The position numbers and the translations under genes are program-made. Positions 13,898-18,993 of a stretch of DNA of 18,993 nt are shown here, in pieces; the first letter of the stretch is position 1; each line of letters starts with the position of its first letter. This DNA comes from Bacillota bacterium (GTDB lineage Bacteria > Bacillota > Clostridia > Oscillospirales > Ruminococcaceae), in contig JAEWWW010000128.1 of NCBI GenBank assembly GCA_023396215.1, positions 1 to 18,993 on the forward strand. Reading direction: 5' to 3'. The notes under the pieces are model-generated. The model was not told the origin of the DNA, did not search any database, and was given only the letters and a program-made list of their open reading frames with translations.

Positions 13898-14773
13898 ACC
13901 CTTGGCGCCGATGATCTCCACCCTTTGGGTGCAGCAGAAGCGCTCCCCCGGCTGCACCCGCTGCAGCCCCGGCTTTTTGAGAAAATCCCCGTCGGTATCG
14001 GCCCGGTCGGGCAGGCCGTACCACGGCTCAATGCAGATAAAGGGCACTTTCTCGGGGGTGGACCAAAGGGTCACATAGGGGAAGCCCTCTATCCACACCC
14101 GTACCTCGCGCCCGCTGCCCTGCTCCACAATGCCGATGTAAGAAGACTCCAGCCCTTTTAGGGTGATGCTCTGGGGAAAGAGCCGGTCGTGCAGCGGGAT
14201 GCAGTTTTCGTCCCGCAGGCAAATTTGCTCCTCGCCGCTCAAAAAGCCGTTGCCCAGCAGCTGGTTGGCAGTCTCCCGCTTTTCAAACACCAGGCTGTAA
14301 TCCTCCACCGGGCGGCTGCTGTCAAAGGGGCAGGTGAAACCGGCGTGGTAGCCCACCGAAAAGGGCAGCTCCTCATCCCCGGTGTTGGTAATCTCAAAGG
14401 TGCAGTCCAGCCGGTTTTCCTCCAGCCGGTAGTGGGTTTCAAAGGTGAAGGCAAAGGGGTAGCTGCGCAGCGTTTCCTCGTTCTGGGTAAAGCGCAGCGA
14501 AAGCCGGTCCTCCCCGGCAAAGGTCACCTCATGCTCGTAATCCCGCACAAAGCCGTGCAGCGGCATCCGGTAGCTTTTGCCGCCGATGGTGTACCGGTCG
14601 TCCACCAGCCTGCCGCAAATGGGGAAAAGCACCGGGGCCCGCCTGCCCCACACCGCGGGGTCGCCCTGCCACAGGTGCTCGGTGCCGCTGCGCTTGTCGT
14701 AAAACGACCACAGCTCGGCCCCCATGCTGTTAATCTGTACCCGGAAGCGTCGGTTTTCCAACTGGTAAATCAT
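13895..14773 (-). CDS. Aldose 1-epimerase family protein (GalM/YeaD/LacX-like)
   Basis: A 292-residue beta-sandwich protein expected to interconvert the anomers of an aldose or aldose phosphate. Conserved elements are ELWSFYDKRSGTEHLWQGD, PVLFPICGRL, the HGFVRDYEH segment with His73, GYHAGFTCPF with His143 and a C-terminal FICIEPWYGLPDR whose Glu is the likely base. These fit the short LacX/YeaD-like branch rather than 340-residue GalM. The start at 14773 has AAAGGA about 10 nt upstream. Its TAG stop is formed by the tip of the adjacent MITE-like element. It is divergent from the phosphofructokinase-like gene across a 350-bp region containing promoters for both and a LacI-type palindrome. Confidence 0.88.
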   Translation of the reverse strand: MIYQLENRRFRVQINSMGAELWSFYDKRSGTEHLWQGDPAVWGRRAPVLFPICGRLVDDRYTIGGKSYRMPLHGFVRDYEHEVTFAGEDRLSLRFTQNEETLRSYPFAFTFETHYRLEENRLDCTFEITNTGDEELPFSVGYHAGFTCPFDSSRPVEDYSLVFEKRETANQLLGNGFLSGEEQICLRDENCIPLHDRLFPQSITLKGLESSYIGIVEQGSGREVRVWIEGFPYVTLWSTPEKVPFICIEPWYGLPDRADTDGDFLKKPGLQRVQPGERFCCTQRVEIIGAKG

Positions 14774-14926
14774 CGGCTCTTATCCTTTCGGCTTGGGCGG
14801 CTCCGGCGGCCGGGCAGCAAGGCCCGGGCGGCGGCAGCCCTTTGTTTCAGTAAGTTTTTTTAACCGCTCTGCATACCCCGGCGGCCGCGCGCCAACGCTG
14901 GCATAGAGCGGCTGTTTGCAGTGCCT

Positions 14927-14955
14927 ATTGTAGCACCCCGCCCGCGGCTTGGCAA
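14927..14955 (-). promoter_or_regulatory. Promoter of the epimerase-like gene
   Basis: On the minus strand TTGCCA (14955-14950) and TACAAT (14932-14927) are 17 bp apart. The leader to the ATG at 14773 is about 145 nt and GC-rich; nothing else was recognised in 14774-14926. Confidence 0.55.
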
Positions 14956-15012
14956 CGGCTTTTCTTGCGCAGCGCCCCGCCAAAGGGTTGCGCTGTTGCG
15001 CCGCAACCACGC

Positions 15013-15024
15013 GCAAACGTTTGC
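15013..15024. promoter_or_regulatory. LacI-family operator-like palindrome between divergent genes
   Basis: GCAAACGTTTGC is a perfect 12-bp palindrome with the same CAAACGTTTG core as 13451-13460. It ends 5 bp before the -35 of the phosphofructokinase-like gene and lies 57 bp upstream of the divergent epimerase promoter, a position suited to control by the local LacI-family protein. CcpA or a PurR-type regulator could also use such a site. Confidence 0.65.
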
Positions 15025-15029
15025 CCAAA

Positions 15030-15059
15030 TTGGCCGCTAAAACCTCCTGTGGTTATGCT
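15030..15059 (+). promoter_or_regulatory. Promoter of the PFK-TIM-like genes
   Basis: TTGGCC (15030-15035) and TATGCT (15054-15059) are 18 bp apart. Both are weak, consistent with a regulated promoter. An inverted repeat GGTTAT-N6-ATAACC (15051-15068) overlaps the -10 and could be a second binding site or chance. Confidence 0.45.
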
Positions 15060-15123
15060 ATGATAACCTTAAGAAGATAATCCCTCCGGCGGGTTAACAG
15101 CCGGGGAAAAGGAGTGCTTGCGT

Positions 15124-16302
15124 ATGGCAAAAGGAAATGTCCTGGTTATACACGGCGGTGCGCCCACCGCGGTGATTAACGCCTCGCTTTACGGCGCGGT
15201 CACCGAGGCCAAACGCCACCCCGAGGTGGACAAAGTTTACGGGGCCATCGGCGGCTCGGGCGGTGTGCTGAAAGAGGCCTTTTTTGACCTGAAGCAGGTG
15301 GACGACCAGCGGCTGCGGCTGTTGCTGCACACCCCCGCATCGGCCATTGGCACCTCCCGCGACCACCTGACCCCTGAGGATTACCAGACCATGGCCGAAA
15401 TCGTCGGCCGCCACAACATCCGCTATGTGCTGTTCAACGGCGGCAACGGCTCGATGGACGCCTGCGGCAAGCTGTATCAGGCCTGTCAGGACCGCGGGGT
15501 GGACGTCCGGGTGGTGGGTATCCCCAAAACCATTGATAACGACATCGCGGTGACCGACCACGCCCCCGGCTTCGGCAGCGCGGCCCGTTACTTAGCCGCC
15601 ACCGTCAAAGAGGTTTCGCAGGATGTGCGCGCCCTGCCCATCCATGTCAGCATCGTCGAGGCCATGGGCCGCAACGCGGGCTGGCTGGTGGCCGCTTCGG
15701 CGCTGGCGCGGGATAAAGCCGGCGACGGCCCCGACCTCATCTACCTGCCCGAGCGCCCCTTCGACGAGGAGCAGTTCCTCGAGGACGTGCAGACGCTGCA
15801 CCAGCAGAAGGGCGGCGTTGTGGTGGTTGCCAGCGAAGGTCTGAAGGATAAAACCGGCCAGCCCATTGTCCCCCCCATATTCAAGGTGGGGCGTTCGGTG
15901 TACTACGGCGACGTGAGCGCCCATCTGGCCAATCTGGTCATCCAGCGGCTGGGGGTAAAGGCCCGCAGCGAAAAACCCGGCATCTGCGGCAGGGCCTCCA
16001 GCGCCTTTCAGTCCGAGGTGGACCGTGACGAGGCGGTGCTTGCAGGCGCCGAGGCCGCAAAGGCCGCCCTCGAGGGCCAAACCGGCGTGATGGTGGGCTT
16101 CGAGCGACTGCCCGGCGCGCAGTACCGCTGCAGGACGATATACATCCCCATCGCAGAGGTGATGCTGCACGAGCAGGTGGTGCCCGACCATTACATCACC
16201 CCCCGCGGCAACGACGTTACCGACGAGTTTGTTCAGTGGTGCAGGCCGCTTATCGGCTCGCCCCTGCCCGAGTTTATCCGCTTTGGCACCCTTGGCGAGT
16301 AA
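15124..16302 (+). CDS. Phosphofructokinase family protein, PPi-PFK-like clade
   Basis: A 392-residue PfkA-superfamily enzyme expected to phosphorylate fructose-6-phosphate or a related sugar phosphate. Motifs are GGAPTAVINAS (11-21), NGGNGSMDACGK (105-116), GIPKTIDND (132-140, catalytic-type Asp138), VEAMGRNAGWLVA and ICGRASSAFQSEVD. Lys135 in PKTIDND is the PPi-type residue (ATP enzymes have Gly there), yet the residue after GGN is Gly109, the ATP-type residue, where PPi enzymes have Asp. This mixed pair leaves the phosphoryl donor open. The start is ATG at 15124, 9 nt after AAAAGGAG; an in-frame TTG at 15118 is less likely. It leads the unit with the TIM-like gene 83 bp downstream and lies beside a LacI-type operator. 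Confidence 0.92.
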   Translation: MAKGNVLVIHGGAPTAVINASLYGAVTEAKRHPEVDKVYGAIGGSGGVLKEAFFDLKQVDDQRLRLLLHTPASAIGTSRDHLTPEDYQTMAEIVGRHNIRYVLFNGGNGSMDACGKLYQACQDRGVDVRVVGIPKTIDNDIAVTDHAPGFGSAARYLAATVKEVSQDVRALPIHVSIVEAMGRNAGWLVAASALARDKAGDGPDLIYLPERPFDEEQFLEDVQTLHQQKGGVVVVASEGLKDKTGQPIVPPIFKVGRSVYYGDVSAHLANLVIQRLGVKARSEKPGICGRASSAFQSEVDRDEAVLAGAEAAKAALEGQTGVMVGFERLPGAQYRCRTIYIPIAEVMLHEQVVPDHYITPRGNDVTDEFVQWCRPLIGSPLPEFIRFGTLGE

Positions 16303-16385
16303 ATAATAAACCTATATTTTATCCTCTCCCCTGCCCCCGGCGGGGGAGCCAACCCAAAAAACAGACGCAGGAGGCCGACTTGACC

Positions 16386-17222
16386 ATGAAACATATCTTT
16401 TTGAACCTGAAGCGGTTTGATATCCCCAAGGAGCTGGGCGGGGTCAACAGCATTGCATCGATGCAGGATTGGGCCGGGTATATTGTGAGCAACACCCAGC
16501 AGGCCCTTGAAAAATACGGCGAGGGTCAAGCCGAGTTTACCATGTTCTTCCCCGAAGCGCACCTGATTGGCGCGGTTACGGCCCTGAGCGAAAACAGCCC
16601 GGTCAAGGTGGGCTGCCAGAGCGTTTTCCGCGACGATACCGCCGTGGGCGGCAACTTTGGCGCTTTCACCACCAACCGCACCGCCAACGCCGCCAGGGCC
16701 ATCGGCTGCGGGGCCACCATCATCGGCCACTGCGAAGAGCGCCGCGATAAGCTGGGCATTATGCAGGAGGCCGGAGTGGCCGACACCGATGCGGTCAACC
16801 GCCTGCTGAACCAGCAGGTCAAATGCGCCATCAAGGCGGGGCTTCAGGTGCTCTACTGCATTGGCGAAACCGCCGAGCAGCAGACCGAGTGGCAGGATAC
16901 CCTGCGCCGCCAGCTTGAGATCGGCCTTGGGGATGTGGATATGAGCCGGGTGGTCATCGCCTATGAGCCGGTGTGGGCCATCGGCCCCGGCAAAACACCC
17001 CCGGGTGCCGACTACATTCAGATGATTGCCAAGTTTGTCAAAGAGGTTACCGGCGGCAGCCCGGTGGTTTACGGCGGCGGCCTCAAGGTGGATAACGCCG
17101 AGATGCTGGCCTCTATCCCCGAGGTGGACGGCGGCCTGATTGCGCTGACCCGCTTCTCGGGCGACATCGGCTTCTACCCCGAGGAATACCTCGAGATTAT
17201 CAAAACCTATCTGGGTAAGTAA
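16386..17222 (+). CDS. Triosephosphate isomerase family protein (divergent paralogue)
   Basis: A 278-residue TIM-barrel protein. The catalytic set of triosephosphate isomerase is present: Asn7 and Lys9 in FLNLKRFD, His115 in IIGHCEERR, and Glu194 in AYEPVWAIGPGKTPP with the loop-6 pattern, followed by VYGGGLKV for phosphate binding. It departs from housekeeping TpiA in several ways: it is about 25 residues longer, has NLK for NWK, GHCEERR for GHSERR (one extra residue), and GGNFGAFTTN for the usual GAFTGE segment. It is not beside gap/pgk. It may act on another ketose/aldose phosphate such as a tetrose phosphate; this is inference. ATG at 16386 is about 11 nt after AGGAGG; a TTG at 16380 is an alternative. 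A 164-bp repeat follows 15 bp after the stop. Confidence 0.88.
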   Translation: MKHIFLNLKRFDIPKELGGVNSIASMQDWAGYIVSNTQQALEKYGEGQAEFTMFFPEAHLIGAVTALSENSPVKVGCQSVFRDDTAVGGNFGAFTTNRTANAARAIGCGATIIGHCEERRDKLGIMQEAGVADTDAVNRLLNQQVKCAIKAGLQVLYCIGETAEQQTEWQDTLRRQLEIGLGDVDMSRVVIAYEPVWAIGPGKTPPGADYIQMIAKFVKEVTGGSPVVYGGGLKVDNAEMLASIPEVDGGLIALTRFSGDIGFYPEEYLEIIKTYLGK

Positions 17223-17237
17223 CAAAAGTAACCTGCT

Positions 17238-17401
17238 TAGGGGCTTTCTTAAAACGGAAAACCGCCGGAAAATTTGCTGAAAACAAGTAGCTGCAAGGCC
17301 AAAAGCACAGGAATACTTGATGTATTCCGAGCAGTTTGAACGCAGCAGATGCTGGTTTCAGTAAAATTTACCAAGAGTTTGGAGTTTTAAGAAACGCCCT
17401 A
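17238..17401. mobile_element. 164-bp MITE-like repeat, copy 2
   Basis: It has the same structure and length as the copy at 13734-13897 and the same interior orientation, with 18 differences. Here the left end reads TAGGGGCTTTCTTAAAAC and the right end is the inverse of TAGGGCGTTTCTTAAAAC, so the GC/CG difference between the two tips is swapped relative to copy 1. The central GGAATAC/GTATTCC hairpin is conserved. It fills most of the gap between the TIM-like and LarA-like genes, ending 28 bp before the latter's ATG. A TATAAA (17405-17410) lies just outside it. It may cut or modulate read-through into the LarA-like gene. Confidence 0.85.
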
Positions 17402-17429
17402 AAATATAAAAGAAAGGAACGTGTATTGT

Positions 17430-18911
17430 ATGAAGCTATCCTTTGAATACGGCAAGGGCACCATGGACGCCATCCTGCCCGATGATACCGACGTATTTAT
17501 CCCCGGCGAAACAGTGCCCGACCCCCCGCATATCCCCGAGGACCAGCTGGTGGAAAAAACCCGCGAATCCCTCCTCAACCCCATCGGCATGGAGCCCCTC
17601 TCCAAGCTGGCGCGCAAGGGCTCGAAGTGCGTCATCATCTTCCCCGACAGGGTGAAGGGCGGCGAGCAGCCCACCGCCCACCGCAAGGTGTCTATCCCCC
17701 TTGTGCTGGAGGAGCTGTACAAGGCCGGCGTAGAGAAAAAGGACGTTCTGCTGCTCTGCTCCAACGGCCTGCACCGCAAAAACACCAAGCAGGAGATTTT
17801 GGCCATTCTGGGCGAAGAGCTCTTCAACCAGTTCTGGTACAGCAACCAGATTCTCAACCACGACAGCGAGGACTACGACAATCTGGTGGATCTGGGCACC
17901 ACCCGGCGCGGCGATCCGGTTTTGATGAGCAAATATGTCTATGACGCCGACGTTGCCGTGCTTATCGGCCACACCCAGGGCAACCCCTACGGCGGTTACT
18001 CGGGCGGCTACAAGCACTGCTCCACCGGCATCACCCACTGGCGGTCTATCGCCTCGCACCATGTGCCCGACGTCATGCACCGCAGCGACTTCACCCCTGT
18101 GAACAACAAGTCGCTGATGCGCAGCAAGTTTGACGAGATTGGCCAGCACATGGAAGAAAAGATGGGCAAAAAGTTCTTCTGCTGCGACGCTGTGCTGGAT
18201 ACCAAATCGCGTCAGATTGAGATTCACAGCGGCTATGCCAAGGAGATGCAGCCCATCGCGTGGAAAACCGCCGACAAGCGCACCTATGTGCACTGGGCCG
18301 ATAAAAAGTATGACGTCATGGTGTTTGGCATGCCCCAGTTCTTCCACTATGGCGACGGCATGGGCACCAACCCCATCATGATGATGCAGGCCCTTTCGGC
18401 GCAGGTCATTCGCCACAAGCGCATCATGAGCGATAAATGCGTCATCATCTGCGCCTCGCTCTGCAACGGCTACTTCCACGACGAGCTGTTCACCGGCTAC
18501 CGTGAGGTATACGAGATGTTCCAGCGCGACTATATGTACACCCTGCCCGATATGGACCGTTACGGCGAATTCTTCGCCACCAACGAGGAATATATCCGCC
18601 GCTACCGCTACGGCAACGGCTTCCACCCCTTCCACGCTTTCTCGATGATCAGCTGCGGCCACATCGCCGAGATGAACACCTCTGCCATCTATATCGTGGG
18701 CGCGGGCGAGCCCGGCTACGCAAGGGGCATGGGCCTGAAAACCCGGGCCACCTACGAGGAAGCCCTCGCCGACGCCATGAAGAAGTATGTCGGCCCCAAC
18801 CCCAACATTCTGGCGCTGCCCCAGACCTTTAAGCTCTCTGCCGTGCATCTCTGCATGAAGGATGGCGAACAGGGCAACTACGGCGTAGATAGCTGCCATC
18901 AGGGCGGCTAA
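17430..18911 (+). CDS. LarA-like / DUF2088 protein (nickel-pincer racemase superfamily, variant)
   Basis: A 493-residue protein of the lactate-racemase (LarA) superfamily, whose characterised members use a nickel pincer nucleotide to racemise or epimerise 2-hydroxyacids. Visible matches are FPDRVKGG (71-78), SNGLHRKNTKQE (111-122; His115 like LarA His108), NHDSED (143-148), and GGYSGGYKHCSTGIT (188-202), where Lys195 fits the cofactor-bearing Lys184. His203, His210 or His211 could replace the nickel-binding His200. Ten residues before the lysine, where LarA has catalytic His174, this protein has Asn185. It is about 70 residues longer than LarA. No larB, larC or larE cofactor genes are in view. 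AAAGGA lies about 10 nt before the chosen ATG; a GTG at 17421 is also in frame. Substrate unknown, likely a sugar acid or hydroxyacid of this locus. Confidence 0.8.
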   Translation: MKLSFEYGKGTMDAILPDDTDVFIPGETVPDPPHIPEDQLVEKTRESLLNPIGMEPLSKLARKGSKCVIIFPDRVKGGEQPTAHRKVSIPLVLEELYKAGVEKKDVLLLCSNGLHRKNTKQEILAILGEELFNQFWYSNQILNHDSEDYDNLVDLGTTRRGDPVLMSKYVYDADVAVLIGHTQGNPYGGYSGGYKHCSTGITHWRSIASHHVPDVMHRSDFTPVNNKSLMRSKFDEIGQHMEEKMGKKFFCCDAVLDTKSRQIEIHSGYAKEMQPIAWKTADKRTYVHWADKKYDVMVFGMPQFFHYGDGMGTNPIMMMQALSAQVIRHKRIMSDKCVIICASLCNGYFHDELFTGYREVYEMFQRDYMYTLPDMDRYGEFFATNEEYIRRYRYGNGFHPFHAFSMISCGHIAEMNTSAIYIVGAGEPGYARGMGLKTRATYEEALADAMKKYVGPNPNILALPQTFKLSAVHLCMKDGEQGNYGVDSCHQGG

Positions 18912-18993
18912 TCGCCTGCACTCCACACGCTCTCTTATATACCTTTTTATAAACGCCCGGGGGGGGGGCGGGGTTTTGCGGGGGCCCCCCCCG
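18912..18993. other. Window end with extreme G/C runs
   Basis: After the LarA-like stop codon a short AT-rich stretch leads into a 10-G run (18959-18968), GGGGTTTT, and GGGGG followed by eight C (18985-18992). The C-run can pair with the first G-run. There is no T-run of terminator type at the very end, and such homopolymers are often assembly errors at contig edges. No gene is seen. Confidence 0.4.

Noticed and set aside
15051..15068. GGTTAT-N6-ATAACC inverted repeat over the PFK-like -10 region
   Set aside because: Not reported as a separate operator: only one copy was seen and it is short enough to arise by chance.
17436..18926. A 496-codon open frame on the minus strand, fully antisense to the LarA-like gene
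   Set aside because: It follows from GC-rich third positions in the real gene. Its translation is His/Val/Ala-rich with no family pattern, and it has no ribosome site.
1..18993. CRISPR arrays, prophage genes, rRNA genes or a complete insertion sequence
   Set aside because: No regularly spaced repeats, phage structural or integrase genes, rRNA or transposase coding sequence were seen.

Overview
The window reads as chromosomal DNA of a GC-rich, spore-forming, anaerobic Firmicute, most likely a Clostridia member of the Oscillospiraceae/Ruminococcaceae type. The grounds are ScpA/ScpB, the spore-germination family protein YtfJ (GerW) next to its usual DUF2953 partner, a spore-type D,D-carboxypeptidase, a zinc-type L28, strong AGGAGG-like ribosome sites and a biotin transcarboxylase operon. 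This placement is inference from gene content; no 16S rRNA gene is present.

Layout. (1) Bases 1-1150: a hairpin, then on the minus strand a tRNA-Leu(CAG) with encoded CCA and its terminator, and a MacB/LolD-type ABC ATPase without a permease beside it. The tRNA promoter, a perfect TTGACA/TATAAT pair, lies inside the 3' end of the ATPase gene. (2) 1150-4609, minus: a three-gene operon for a CoA carboxyltransferase, a free biotin carrier and a pyruvate/oxaloacetate carboxyltransferase, resembling the 12S, 1.3S and 5S subunits of soluble transcarboxylase. No membrane decarboxylase subunit is seen. (3) 4629-10954, minus: a housekeeping/sporulation group in the order M50 protease, scpA, scpB, DUF2953, ytfJ, dacF/dacB-like, rluB-like, GNAT-like, preceded by a roughly 225-nt GC-rich leader that can fold. 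(4) 11028-11354, plus: rpmB with its own promoter and terminator.

(5) 11437-18911: an accessory sugar locus. A LacI-family regulator and a NagB-like protein form one minus-strand unit. An aldose-epimerase-like gene (minus) is divergent from a plus-strand run of a PPi-type phosphofructokinase-like protein, a triosephosphate-isomerase-like protein and a LarA/DUF2088-like protein. Two CAAACGTTTG palindromes typical of LacI-family operators lie upstream of the regulator and between the divergent genes, so the genes are probably one regulon. All four phosphosugar/hydroxyacid enzymes (NagB-, PFK-, TIM- and LarA-like) are non-standard members of their families. No transporter or dedicated sugar kinase is in view, so the substrate is unknown. 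This is the best candidate for an undescribed pathway here.

Two 164-bp copies of a near-palindromic, TA-ended MITE-like repeat (about 89% identical, 146/164) sit in this locus, one at the 3' end of the epimerase gene, where its tip supplies the TAG stop codon, and one between the TIM-like and LarA-like genes. A degenerate end-like sequence also coincides with the stop codon of the NagB-like gene. The last 35 bases are extreme G/C runs and may be an assembly edge.
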